Assembly: GCF_049446075.1 (NCBI RefSeq)
Contig: NZ_JBMSEB010000003.1
Coordinates: 372,001 to 436,000, forward strand
Length of the DNA: 64,000 bases
Direction: 5' to 3'
DNA from: Humibacter sp049446075
GTDB taxonomy: Bacteria; Actinomycetota; Actinomycetes; Actinomycetales; Microbacteriaceae
This document shows, in pieces, positions 15,102 to 24,756 of this stretch. How positions within the stretch are numbered: position 1 is the stretch's first letter; every line of letters starts with the position of its first letter. The notes under the pieces were generated by a model. The model worked only from the letters and a program-made list of their open reading frames with translations. It ran no database searches and was not told the DNA's origin. A program made the translations under genes and the position numbers.

Positions 15102-17972
15102 ATGCGAAGACGCGGCACGGCATCGCACGGTGATGTCGACGAGTCGTTCGACCGACTCGTCGACAGGCTGACGGATGTCGCGACTCGCGTCGGCACACGG
15201 GCGACGGACCGCTACACCGCCGCTCACGACGCATCCCACTACAGCCTGCTTCCCCGAGCGGTCGCCATCGCGAGCGACGAGCAGCAGGTCGCAGGCATCC
15301 TCGCGGCCTGCCGGACCGATGGGGTGCCTGTCACCTTCCGCTCGGGAGGAACGAGCCTCTCCGGGCAGGCCGGCAGCGACAGCGTCGTGATCGACACCCG
15401 GCGGGGTTTCCGGCGCATCGACGTGCTGGACGGTGGCGCGCGCGTTCGCACGCAGCCGGGCGCCACGGTGCGAGCGGTCAACACCCGGCTGGCCAGACAC
15501 GGGACCAAGCTCGGACCCGACCCGGCCAGCGAGATCGCCTGCACCGTCGGCGGCGTCGTCGCGAACAACTCGAGCGGGATGTCGTGCGGCATCCATGCGA
15601 ACACCTACCGCACGCTCGAGAGCGCGGTGCTCGTGCTGCCGAGCGGAACCATCATCGACACCTCCTCCAGCGATGCCGCCGACACCCTGCGAACAAGGGA
15701 GCCCGGCATCGACGCCGGACTGACTGCACTGCGCGACCGCATCAGGAGCAACTCGGAATCGGTTGCCACCCTGCGCCGCCTGCACTCGATCAAGAACACG
15801 ATGGGGTACGGCCTCAACTCGTTCCTCGACCACGACGAGCCGATCGACATCCTCGAGCATGTCGTGATCGGTTCGGAAGGCACGCTCGCGTTCGTCGCGG
15901 AGGCCACCTTCCGCACCGTCCCCGTGCTGCCGTATGCGGCCACCGGCCTACTCGTGTTCGCGTCGCTGACGGATGCCACGGCATCCCTCGAGCAGTTGAT
16001 CGCCGCCGGATTCGCCACCATCGAGCTGCTGGACGCTGCGGCTCTGCGCGTGGCACAGCTCGATCCGCAAGCACCACCGGCGCTGCGAAGGCTGGTCGTC
16101 GGGGGTCACGCGGCTCTGCTGGTGGAGTACCAGGAGCCGACGGCTGACGCGCTCGATGAGCGGCTGGCGCAAGCGCCAGGAGTGTTCGCAGCGCTGCAGC
16201 TCGACGCGTCATACGACCCGGAGACTCTGCTGTCGACGGACGCAGGCGAGCGGGCCGACCTGTGGCACATCAGGAAGGGCCTCTACACCGCGGTCGCCGG
16301 CGCCCGCCCGTCGGGCACGACGGCGCTGCTCGAGGACATCGCGGTGCCGGTCGACCGGCTGAACGAGACCTGCACCCGCCTCACCGCGCTGTTCAAAGAG
16401 CACGGGTACGAGGGCTCGGTGATCTTCGGGCATGCCAAGGACGGCAACATCCACTTCCTCGTGAACGAACGCTTCGACGGACCCGACTCGGTGAGCCGGT
16501 ATCGGGCCTTCACCGAGCACTTGGTCGATCTCGTGCTCGCGCAGGGCGGCACGCTCAAGGCCGAGCACGGAACCGGCCGCGTCATGGCACCCTTCGTGCG
16601 CAGGCAGTACGGCGACGAGCTGTACGACGTGATGTGGCGGCTCAAGCGCCTCATCGACCCGGAAATGCTGCTCAACCCCGGCGTGCTCCTCACCGAAGAC
16701 CCGGACGGCTACCTGAAGAACCTCAAGGTGGCGCCAACGGTCGAGCCCGAGGTCGATCGTTGCGTGGAGTGCGGCTATTGCGAGCCCGTGTGCCCGAGCA
16801 AGGACATCACGATCACGCCGCGCGAGCGCATCGTGATGCGCCGGGAACTCGAGAAGGCTCGCGCAGCGGGCGACGTGGACCTCGTGCGTGACATCGAGCG
16901 TGAGTACCGCTACGACGGAGTCGAGACCTGCGCGGTCGACGGCATGTGCCAGACGGCGTGCCCTGTGCTCATCAACACAGGCGATCTCGTCCGGCGGCTG
17001 CGCGCCGAGGGCAGCAACGCCATCGAGCAGCGAGCCTGGTCCTCGGCCGCCAAGCACTGGGGTGCGGCATCCGAGGCGGGAGGCGCCGCCCTGTCGGTGG
17101 CGAAGAGCGTTCCTGCCGTGCTCCCGGAACTCGCAACCCGCGCAGCCCGGACCCTGCTGGGTGCCGAGACCGTTCCGCAGTACTCCCCCGACCTGCCGGC
17201 GGGCGGAAGACCGCGCGCGAAAGCTGCAGCGGAGCATCCGGTGGCGATCTACTTCCCCAGCTGCACCAACACCATGTTCCGCGCGGTCGGCGACGGCGTC
17301 GCGGAGTCGTTCCTGCGCCTGTGCGAGCGCGCAGGGATCGAGGTGGCGACGCCGGACGGCATCCCGTCGCTGTGCTGCGGCACACCATGGAAATCGAAGG
17401 GTCTCACCGACGGTTACGCTGCGATGACCGACCGCGTCGTCGCAACGCTGCTCGAGGCCACGGATGCCGGCAGGCTGCCGGTCGTGTGCGACGCGTCGTC
17501 GTGCAGCGAGGGCCTCGAGGTCATGCTCGAGGCGGCAGCTGCGCGAGGCATCCGGGTGATGGATGCCGTGCAGTTCGTGGACGAGCACGTGCTGCCGGTG
17601 CTGCCGCAGGCGGACGCGGACGGCAAGGTCGAGTCGCTCACTCTGCATCCGACCTGCTCCTCGACCCGGATCGGCGCGAACCCGTCGCTGGTACGTGTGG
17701 CCGAGGCGGCCGCCAACCTCGTGACGATTCCCGACGACTGGGGATGCTGCGCCTTCGCCGGCGACCGGGGCATGCTGCATCCCGAGTTCACGGCGAGCGC
17801 CACGGCACCCGAGGCTGCGGAGGTGGCCGTTCTCGACAGCGTCGAACACGCGTCGCTCAACCGCACGTGCGAGCTCGGGATGACCAGGGCGACCGGCCGC
17901 GAGTACCGTCACGTGCTGCAGGTGCTCGACGACGTGCTTGGCCCACCGCCACCGCCACCGCGGGTCGAGTAG
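15102..17972 (+). CDS. FAD-binding and (Fe-S)-binding oxidoreductase, D-lactate dehydrogenase-like
   Basis: 956-residue fusion of a D-lactate dehydrogenase/glycolate oxidase-type flavoprotein with a GlpC-like iron-sulfur half. The N-terminal half binds FAD (VTFRSGGTSLSGQ) and has the FAD-linked oxidase C-terminal domain (HAKDGNIHFLVN, KAEHGTGR). Two ferredoxin-like clusters follow (CVECGYCEPVCPS and CAVDGMCQTACPV), then cysteine-rich CCG domains (CCGTPWKSKG; later WGCCAFAGDRG). It probably oxidises D-lactate or another 2-hydroxy acid and passes electrons to the respiratory quinone pool; the substrate cannot be fixed from sequence. The last codons (a run of Pro, then RVE and TAG) lie inside a dispersed repeat. 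Confidence 0.9.
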   Translation: MRRRGTASHGDVDESFDRLVDRLTDVATRVGTRATDRYTAAHDASHYSLLPRAVAIASDEQQVAGILAACRTDGVPVTFRSGGTSLSGQAGSDSVVIDTRRGFRRIDVLDGGARVRTQPGATVRAVNTRLARHGTKLGPDPASEIACTVGGVVANNSSGMSCGIHANTYRTLESAVLVLPSGTIIDTSSSDAADTLRTREPGIDAGLTALRDRIRSNSESVATLRRLHSIKNTMGYGLNSFLDHDEPIDILEHVVIGSEGTLAFVAEATFRTVPVLPYAATGLLVFASLTDATASLEQLIAAGFATIELLDAAALRVAQLDPQAPPALRRLVVGGHAALLVEYQEPTADALDERLAQAPGVFAALQLDASYDPETLLSTDAGERADLWHIRKGLYTAVAGARPSGTTALLEDIAVPVDRLNETCTRLTALFKEHGYEGSVIFGHAKDGNIHFLVNERFDGPDSVSRYRAFTEHLVDLVLAQGGTLKAEHGTGRVMAPFVRRQYGDELYDVMWRLKRLIDPEMLLNPGVLLTEDPDGYLKNLKVAPTVEPEVDRCVECGYCEPVCPSKDITITPRERIVMRRELEKARAAGDVDLVRDIEREYRYDGVETCAVDGMCQTACPVLINTGDLVRRLRAEGSNAIEQRAWSSAAKHWGAASEAGGAALSVAKSVPAVLPELATRAARTLLGAETVPQYSPDLPAGGRPRAKAAAEHPVAIYFPSCTNTMFRAVGDGVAESFLRLCERAGIEVATPDGIPSLCCGTPWKSKGLTDGYAAMTDRVVATLLEATDAGRLPVVCDASSCSEGLEVMLEAAAARGIRVMDAVQFVDEHVLPVLPQADADGKVESLTLHPTCSSTRIGANPSLVRVAEAAANLVTIPDDWGCCAFAGDRGMLHPEFTASATAPEAAEVAVLDSVEHASLNRTCELGMTRATGREYRHVLQVLDDVLGPPPPPPRVE

Positions 17973-18032
17973 CGGCCGAAGGCCACCACCACCGCGGGTT
18001 GAGTAGCAGCCGCAGGCCGCGTATCGAAACCC
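17952..18032. repeat. Dispersed GAGTAG/GTATCGAAACC element
   Basis: Two related half-units follow one another: CGCGGGTCGAGTAGCGGCC and CGCGGGTTGAGTAGCAGCC, the second continuing into GCAGGCCGCGTATCGAAACC. The same words, as a complete palindrome, occur at 21727-21810. The TAG in the first half-unit is the stop codon of the oxidoreductase gene. The element fills the junction with the convergent pckG gene, where it may act in termination. Confidence 0.85.
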
Positions 18033-18041
18033 AGGAGCCGG

Positions 18042-20132
18042 TCAGTACCGCAGGCGATACCGCAGCGACTCCAGTTCGGCCATCAGCGCCGGCGGCACCC
18101 GACCGCCGAAACGGCCGAAGAAGTGCTCGGTCAGGTCGCACTCGGCCAGCCATGCCTGCGGGTCGATCTCGAAGAGCTGGTCGAAGGCATCCGGTTCCAG
18201 CTCGAGTCCGTCGAGGTCGAAGGATGCCCGCGCAGGCACCCTGCCGAGGCTCGCGTCCACGGCGGCCGCGGTGCCCTCGAGCCGGCCGACGATCCATGCG
18301 ATGACGCGCATGTTCTCGGCGAACCCAGGCCACAGGAACGAACCGTCCGTGCCCCTGCGGAACCAGTTCACCTGGAACACGGCGGGAGCGTTCGCACCCA
18401 GCTGCTCTCCGATGCTCAGCCAGTGCGCCCAGTGGTCGGCCATGTTGTACCCGCAGAACGGGAGCATGGCGAACGGGTCGCGCCGCAACTCGCCGATCGT
18501 CCCCTCTGCGGCGGCCGTACGCTCCGAGGCGATCGTGGCGCCGAGGAACACCCCGTGCTTCCAGTCCCTGGCCTGCAGTACGAGCGGCACGTTCGTGGCA
18601 CGGCGGCCGCCGAACACGATCGCGTCGATCGGGACGCCGTCCGGGTCTTCCCAGTCGTCAGCGATGGTGGGGCACTGCTCAGCGGGCACCGTGAAACGCG
18701 AGTTCGGATGGGCGGCGGGGCGACCGGCATCCGGCGTCCAGTCCTCGCCGCGCCAGTCGATGAGGTGCTTGGGAGGGTCGTCGGTCAGCCCCTCCCACCA
18801 CACGTCGCCGTCGTCGCGAAGTGCCACGTTCGTGAAGATCGTGTTGCCCCACAGCGTCTCCACCGCCGATCTGTTGGTCGACTCCCCCGTTCCCGGTGCC
18901 ACGCCGAAGAAGCCTCGCTCGGGATTGATCGCTCGGAGCCGGCCGTCGGCATCCGGCTTGAGCCACGCGATGTCGTCGCCGATCGTCTCGACACTCCACC
19001 CGGGCAACCGGGAACGCAGCATCGCGAGATTCGTCTTGCCGCATGCCGAGGGGAATGCCGCGGCGATGTGGTGGGCCCGGCCCGCAGGCGACGTCACCTT
19101 GATGATGAGCATGTGCTCGGCGAGCCAGCCCTCCTCGCGAGCCATCTGAGAGGCGATCCGAAGAGCGAAACACTTCTTGCCGAGCAGCGCGTTGCCGCCG
19201 TAGCCGCTGCCGTACGACCACACCTCACGGTCGTTCGGGAAGTGCACGATGTACTTCGTGTCGCTGCACGGCCATGCGACGTCCGAACGACGGATGCCGT
19301 CGGCATCCGCGAGCGGGTACCCCACGCTGTGCACGGTGCGCACCCACGGGCGGCCCTCCTCGATCAGGTCGAGCGCCCCTCGTCCCATTCGCGTCATGAT
19401 GCCCATCGAGACGACCACGTATGGGGAGTCGGTTATCTCCACGCCGAGCTGTGAGATGGCACCGCCAAGCGGTCCCATCGAGAACGGCACGACGTACATG
19501 GTGCGGCCGCGCATGCTGCCTGCGAAGACGTTGTCGAGTTCGCGACGCATCTCTGCGGGCTCTCGCCAGTTGTTGGTCGGGCCGGCGTCGTGCTCGTGTT
19601 CTGAGCAGATGAACGTGCGCGCCTCCACCCGAGCCACGTCGCTCGGATCGGTACGGGCGAGGTAGCTGCCCGGCCGCCATTCCGGATTGAGCTTGATGAG
19701 CTGCCCACTCGCGACCTGGAGCTTGAAGAGCCGATCGGCTTCCGCGCGCGACCCGTCGCACCAGACGATCTCGTCGGGCTGGGTGAGTTCGGCGATTCCT
19801 GCGACCCATGCCGCCAGATCCGGATCGCTCGTTCCTGTTTCGGTGCGGGATTCCGTGCTCGACCCCTCGAGCTCTGCACGGTGCGCTCCGAAGGAGGTAG
19901 CCGGGCGGATGTCGGTGCCCTCGTCATCCGCCCGGCTGGTCTGTGTCGCGGCAGGCGCAGCTGCGGCCAGGTCCGGCCGGGCCGAACCGTTCTGCGTCCG
20001 AGGGGCCAGGCTCCAGGGTCGCCCCGCTTGTCGCGGCTGCGCCGGTTCTCGGGCAGCTTGCCGCTCGTGAGATTGCGGGTTCTGCGTCTTCGTCGTCTCC
20101 TGCGCCTTCTTAGGCCTCTGGATGATCGTCAT
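18042..20132 (-). CDS. pckG: Phosphoenolpyruvate carboxykinase (GTP), with long N-terminal extension
   Basis: 696-residue cytoplasmic enzyme converting oxaloacetate and GTP to PEP, the first committed step of gluconeogenesis. The GTP-binding P-loop FPSACGKTNLAML is clear, as are the conserved HSVGYPL and RTDPSDVARVEART substrate-site stretches. The conserved core begins around residue 107 (AAWVAGIAELTQPDE); GTP-type enzymes are usually about 600-620 residues, so about 85-100 residues at the front are extra, Gln/Arg/Ala/Thr-rich and probably disordered. No in-frame start codon lies between the first ATG and the core, so the extension appears real if the sequence is correct. It diverges from the RamB-like regulator at 20281, which may control it. 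Confidence 0.95.
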   Translation of the reverse strand: MTIIQRPKKAQETTKTQNPQSHERQAAREPAQPRQAGRPWSLAPRTQNGSARPDLAAAAPAATQTSRADDEGTDIRPATSFGAHRAELEGSSTESRTETGTSDPDLAAWVAGIAELTQPDEIVWCDGSRAEADRLFKLQVASGQLIKLNPEWRPGSYLARTDPSDVARVEARTFICSEHEHDAGPTNNWREPAEMRRELDNVFAGSMRGRTMYVVPFSMGPLGGAISQLGVEITDSPYVVVSMGIMTRMGRGALDLIEEGRPWVRTVHSVGYPLADADGIRRSDVAWPCSDTKYIVHFPNDREVWSYGSGYGGNALLGKKCFALRIASQMAREEGWLAEHMLIIKVTSPAGRAHHIAAAFPSACGKTNLAMLRSRLPGWSVETIGDDIAWLKPDADGRLRAINPERGFFGVAPGTGESTNRSAVETLWGNTIFTNVALRDDGDVWWEGLTDDPPKHLIDWRGEDWTPDAGRPAAHPNSRFTVPAEQCPTIADDWEDPDGVPIDAIVFGGRRATNVPLVLQARDWKHGVFLGATIASERTAAAEGTIGELRRDPFAMLPFCGYNMADHWAHWLSIGEQLGANAPAVFQVNWFRRGTDGSFLWPGFAENMRVIAWIVGRLEGTAAAVDASLGRVPARASFDLDGLELEPDAFDQLFEIDPQAWLAECDLTEHFFGRFGGRVPPALMAELESLRYRLRY

Positions 20133-20247
20133 ACCCGCTCGTCCTCGTCTCTTCGATGCAGTCGTCCGCTACGCCAGCCTCGTTGCCGAGCCGCCGTCCT
20201 TTTCACTCTCGCGCCACTTCGACCGCTCATGATCAGACATCCGCGCT

Positions 20248-20265
20248 AAAGAATCTGGATTCTTT
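20248..20265. promoter_or_regulatory. Perfect palindrome in the pckG/ramB-like divergent region, candidate operator
   Basis: AAAGAATC-TG-GATTCTTT has perfect 8-bp arms with a 2-bp centre and is AT-rich in a GC-rich region. It ends three bases before a TACCGT -10-like hexamer (20269-20274) that is six bases from the ATG of the regulator. That position suits autorepression of the regulator and possibly control of pckG, whose ATG is 115 bp away on the other strand. It does not match the published corynebacterial RamB word closely, so binding is inferred. Confidence 0.5.
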
Positions 20266-20280
20266 TGCTACCGTGAACGA

Positions 20281-21732
20281 ATGGATGCCGACACCGCAGA
20301 CGTCGCCACGATCGGTCACCGGATTCGCCATTTCCGCACGCGCTCAGGGCTGACGCTCGAGCGCGTGAGCGAGACCGTTGGCCTGTCCCAGAGCCAGCTC
20401 TCGATGATCGAGAACGGAAAGCGCGAACCGAAGCTCACGGTGCTGCAATCCATCGCGAGCGCCATCGGCGTCGACCTGGCGACCCTTCTCGTGGCCGAAC
20501 CTCCGGACGAGCGCACGGCATACGAACTGGAGCTCCGGCGCGCGCAGAACTCGCCCCTCTACACCACGCTCGGGTTACCCGTCGTGCGGCCGACAAAGGG
20601 CACGCCGACGGAGACGCTTGCCGCACTCGTCGGCCTGCACAGAGAGCTCGCCAGGCAGGCGAGCAAGGCCATCGCCACACCGGAGGAAGCCAGGCGCGCG
20701 AATACCGAGCTTCGCGAATGGATGCGCGACCGCGACAACTACCTGCCCGAGATCGAGCGGATCGCGGAGGAGCAGGTGAAGGCATCCGGTCACGTCTCAG
20801 GAGCCCTCACGCACCGAGAGGTGAGCGTGATGGCCAAGCGGCTCGGCTTCCAGCTCGTCTACGTCGACGACCTGCCCAACTCCACCCGCTCCATCACCGA
20901 CCTGGAGAACGGGCGCATCTATCTGCCTCCTGCCTCCATCCCCGGCGGCCACGGCCTCCGCTCGATGGCGCTGCAGGCCCTCGCACACCGCCTGCTCGGG
21001 CACGAGAAGCCGTCCAGCTACGCCGAGTTCCTGCGCCAACGGCTGGAGATCAACTACTTCGCCGCATGCTGCCTCATGCCGCAGAGCGCCGCCGTGTCGT
21101 TCCTGCAGGAGGCGAAGAAGGATCGCGACCTCGCGGTAGAGGATTTCCGCGACGCGTTCGGGGTGACGCACGAGGCGGCATCCCTTCGCCTGACCAACCT
21201 CATCACGGTGCACCTCGGAATCAGGATGCACTTCCTTCGCGTGGGCGAGGACGGCGCGCTCTACAAGGGGTACGAGAACGACGGACTGCCGCTGCCGAAG
21301 GATGTCACAGGGGCCATCGAGGGCCAGCCGGTGTGCAAGAAGTGGAGCGCGCGCGACTCGTTCGCACAGACGAACCGAACGACCGAGCTGTACCAGTACA
21401 CGGACACCCCCGCGGGCACCTACTGGTGCGCCACGCAGACCGGACGCGGCGACGACGGCAGCTTCACGATCACTGTTGGCGTGCCGTTCGCGGATGCGAA
21501 GTGGTTCAGGGGGCGCGAGACCACGGCGCGCGTCACATCGACGTGCCCAGACCCGTCGTGCTGCAGGGTTCCGGATGCCTCGCTCGAGGCGTCGTGGGCG
21601 GACAAGGCCTGGCCGAGCGCGCGGCTGCACGCGCACATCCTCTCGCCGCTACCGACCGGCGTCTTCCCGGGCGTCGACGACGCCGAGCTGTACTCGTTCC
21701 TGGACGCGCACTCCGGCCCCCTGGGCGAGTAG
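20281..21732 (+). CDS. RamB/ScfR-type transcriptional regulator (XRE + IrrE-like + C-terminal domain)
   Basis: 483-residue regulator. Residues 12-66 are a helix-turn-helix of the XRE family (LERVSETVGLSQSQLSMIENGKREP). The middle, about residues 170-290, is the ImmA/IrrE-like region, but its HExxH metalloprotease motif is replaced by ALAHRLLGHE. The Cys-rich C-terminal third (AACCLMP, CPDPSCC) matches the short-chain fatty-acyl-CoA regulator domain of RamB-type proteins, which control acetate, propionate and glyoxylate metabolism in corynebacteria and mycobacteria. It lies divergent to pckG and has no Shine-Dalgarno site. The final GAG TAG is part of a dispersed repeat. Family assignment is confident; its targets are inference. 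Confidence 0.88.
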   Translation: MDADTADVATIGHRIRHFRTRSGLTLERVSETVGLSQSQLSMIENGKREPKLTVLQSIASAIGVDLATLLVAEPPDERTAYELELRRAQNSPLYTTLGLPVVRPTKGTPTETLAALVGLHRELARQASKAIATPEEARRANTELREWMRDRDNYLPEIERIAEEQVKASGHVSGALTHREVSVMAKRLGFQLVYVDDLPNSTRSITDLENGRIYLPPASIPGGHGLRSMALQALAHRLLGHEKPSSYAEFLRQRLEINYFAACCLMPQSAAVSFLQEAKKDRDLAVEDFRDAFGVTHEAASLRLTNLITVHLGIRMHFLRVGEDGALYKGYENDGLPLPKDVTGAIEGQPVCKKWSARDSFAQTNRTTELYQYTDTPAGTYWCATQTGRGDDGSFTITVGVPFADAKWFRGRETTARVTSTCPDPSCCRVPDASLEASWADKAWPSARLHAHILSPLPTGVFPGVDDAELYSFLDAHSGPLGE

Positions 21733-21810
21733 CGGCGCGCACCGCCGCGTATCGAAACCGCACCAATGCTGAGCCGGGTTTCGATACGCCGCTTCGCGGC
21801 TACTCAACCC
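21727..21810. repeat. Dispersed palindromic element, complete copy
   Basis: Outer arms are GAGTAGC (21727-21733) and GCTACTC (21799-21805). Inner arms are GCGTATCGAAACC (21747-21759) and GGTTTCGATACGC (21777-21789), a perfect 13-bp match. It lies at the junction of two convergent genes, supplies the TAG stop of the regulator gene and could form a bidirectional terminator-like structure. It is related to the element at 17952-18032. Confidence 0.9.
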
Positions 21811-21832
21811 GTGATACCCGCGACACGAAACG

Positions 21833-22618
<786 letters not shown>

Positions 22619-22657
22619 ATACCCCTCCGGTTGTGTGTATTGCGTCGCCGCCGCGCC

Positions 22658-23857
22658 TCATAGCCGTTCGATGATGGTGGCGTTCGCCATGCCGCCGCCC
22701 TCACACATCGTCTGCAGGCCGTAGCGCCCGCCGGTGTGCTCGAGCCGGGCAAGCAGCGTGCCGAGCAGTCGCGTGCCGCTCGCGCCAAGCGGGTGGCCGA
22801 GGGCGATCGCTCCGCCGTCGGCATTGAGGCGGTCGGGGTCGGCATCGAACTCCTCCAGCCAGGCCAGTGGAACGGGCGCGAACGCCTCGTTCACCTCGTA
22901 CGCGTCGATCTCGTCGAGGTTCAGTCCCGTCCGCTTGAGGATGCGACTGGTCGCCGGCATGATCCCGGTGAGCATGTAGAGGGGATCGCTTCCCGTCACG
23001 GCGAACGCGTGGAATCGGGCACGGGGCTTCAGACCGAGTTGTTCTGCGCGTCTGGCGCTCATGATGAGCGCAGCCGATGCCCCGTCGGTCAGCGGGGAGG
23101 AGTTGCCGGGCGTGATCTTCCAGTCGAGTTCAGGGAACCGGGCCGCCAGGGCATCGGTGCGGAACGACGGTGCGAGACCGGCCAGCCCGTCGACGGTGGT
23201 CGCGGGCCGCACCGTCTCGTCACGGGTGACCACTCGGGTGCCGCCGTCGGCATCCTTCACCTCGACCGGAACGAGTTCGCGGTCGAACTCCCCGGACTCC
23301 GCGGCTTCGGCGGCGAGCCGGTGCGAGCGAGCGCTGAATTCGTCGAGTTCGTCCCGGCGGAACCCGTACTTCTGGGCGATGAGTTCGGCCGACACTCCTT
23401 GGCCGACGAGACCGTCGGGGTAGCGTGCTGCGAGGCGGCTGCCGTAGGCATCCCGTCCGAGCGTCGAGGTTCCGATGGGCACGGCGCTCATCGATTCGAC
23501 CCCACAGGCGATCACCACGTCCTGCATGCCCGACATGATGGCCTGCGCCGCAAATGTGGCGGCCTGCTGGCTCGACCCGCACTGCCTGTCGATGGTGGTT
23601 CCCGGGATGTGCTCGGGGAAGCCCGCCGCGAGCGCCGCGTTGCGGGCCACATTGAAGGACTGCTGCCCGACCTGGCCTACGCACCCCGCGATCACATCGT
23701 CGATCGCCCCCGGATCGAGATCGTTCCGACGCACGAGTTCGGCCAACAGGTCTCCGAGCAGATCGACCGGATGCACGCCGCTCAGCGCGCCTCCCGGCCT
23801 GCCGCGGCCACTCGGGGTGCGCACGACATCGACGATGACGGCCTCTTCGACGCTCAT
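22658..23857 (-). CDS. Thiolase (acetyl-CoA C-acyltransferase)
   Basis: 399-residue thiolase cleaving 3-ketoacyl-CoA in beta-oxidation. The nucleophilic Cys is in DRQCGSSQQA (Cys93), the active-site His in GGAIALGHPLGASGTR, and the second Cys in MCEGGGMANA; these form the complete degradative thiolase triad. The start at 23857 has GGAG just upstream. It ends ten bases... from the CHAD gene on its 5' side and 39 bp before the dehydrogenase on its 3' side, so it sits in a co-directional run that begins with the ECF sigma locus. Confidence 0.93.
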   Translation of the reverse strand: MSVEEAVIVDVVRTPSGRGRPGGALSGVHPVDLLGDLLAELVRRNDLDPGAIDDVIAGCVGQVGQQSFNVARNAALAAGFPEHIPGTTIDRQCGSSQQAATFAAQAIMSGMQDVVIACGVESMSAVPIGTSTLGRDAYGSRLAARYPDGLVGQGVSAELIAQKYGFRRDELDEFSARSHRLAAEAAESGEFDRELVPVEVKDADGGTRVVTRDETVRPATTVDGLAGLAPSFRTDALAARFPELDWKITPGNSSPLTDGASAALIMSARRAEQLGLKPRARFHAFAVTGSDPLYMLTGIMPATSRILKRTGLNLDEIDAYEVNEAFAPVPLAWLEEFDADPDRLNADGGAIALGHPLGASGTRLLGTLLARLEHTGGRYGLQTMCEGGGMANATIIERL

Positions 23858-23866
23858 CGCTCCAGC

Positions 23867-24751
23867 CTACGGCGCCGACCCGTCGAGACGCGTTGCTGCC
23901 TCGTGCACGAGAAGAAGGCGTGGGGCGAGTTCGTCGAGCGATCGCTCGGCCTCGCGCGTGATGCGATCGGCCGCAGCGGCCAAGGTCATCGAAGAAGGAT
24001 GCTCCGCCCGACTCGACCAGTCCCGCAGTTCCGCAGCGAGCAGCATCCGATCACGGTGGTCGCCCAACGAGTCCTGCAGTTGCTGACAGGTTTGTGCCAT
24101 CGTGGCGGCGTTTTCGGCTTCCTGTCGCAGCGCCGCGTGCTCGTCGGCCGCCCAAGCCACGGCTTCCGCCGAATAGCGCAGCCGCCGCACTGCCTTGCGC
24201 AGCGAATGCAGTCGCTCGAGGTCCTCCGTCGTCGCCGCCTTCGCTGCGCGCGTCACGCGATCCGATGCTCGCACCAGGGCCCGCGCGAGCACCTCGACGA
24301 CGGGCGCGCCGCCGTCCGGACCGCCATCGGGATGCATCGCCAGACGCCGCAGGTTCGCCGCCAACGCCGCGTGCTCCGCTGAGTCGAGATACCTCACAGC
24401 ACGCCCTCTCGTCGCTCGAACCCTGGCCTGGGCCGACGCGATCGGTTCGGCGAGGGCGGAGCGCAACTCGGGCGAGGCATCCCCAAGCTCCTCCAGCGCG
24501 TGCAGCCGCACCTCGGCGTCGCGGGCCGCCCCGAGCACGAAGCCCAGCTTCTTGAGACCCCGCGCGGACTCGTCGAGCCGGCCCGCATCGAACACTGACG
24601 CATAGACCGAAAGGATGCTGCGCACGGCCCGAACCCGCGTGCGCGCCTGGTGCAGCGCGTCAGCAACACCTCGACGGGTCGCCGCCTCGAACTCCTCGAG
24701 GTCGGAGATGGTGTGGGCCAGGGCCGAGCGCACCACGTCGAGGGAGGTCAT
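23867..24751 (-). CDS. CHAD domain protein
   Basis: 294-residue, almost entirely helical protein with the CHAD domain, characterised by conserved histidines and a strongly charged surface. The two characteristic helices LHQARTRVRAVRSILSVY (about residue 33) and LHSLRKAVRRLRYSAEAV (about residue 180) are present; CHAD proteins bind inorganic polyphosphate. No CYTH/triphosphatase domain is fused or adjacent. The gene begins five bases after the stop of the ECF sigma factor gene, so the two are almost certainly cotranscribed, which may tie polyphosphate binding to the sigma factor's regulon. Confidence 0.85.
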   Translation of the reverse strand: MTSLDVVRSALAHTISDLEEFEAATRRGVADALHQARTRVRAVRSILSVYASVFDAGRLDESARGLKKLGFVLGAARDAEVRLHALEELGDASPELRSALAEPIASAQARVRATRGRAVRYLDSAEHAALAANLRRLAMHPDGGPDGGAPVVEVLARALVRASDRVTRAAKAATTEDLERLHSLRKAVRRLRYSAEAVAWAADEHAALRQEAENAATMAQTCQQLQDSLGDHRDRMLLAAELRDWSSRAEHPSSMTLAAAADRITREAERSLDELAPRLLLVHEAATRLDGSAP

Positions 24752-24756
24752 GCCTT

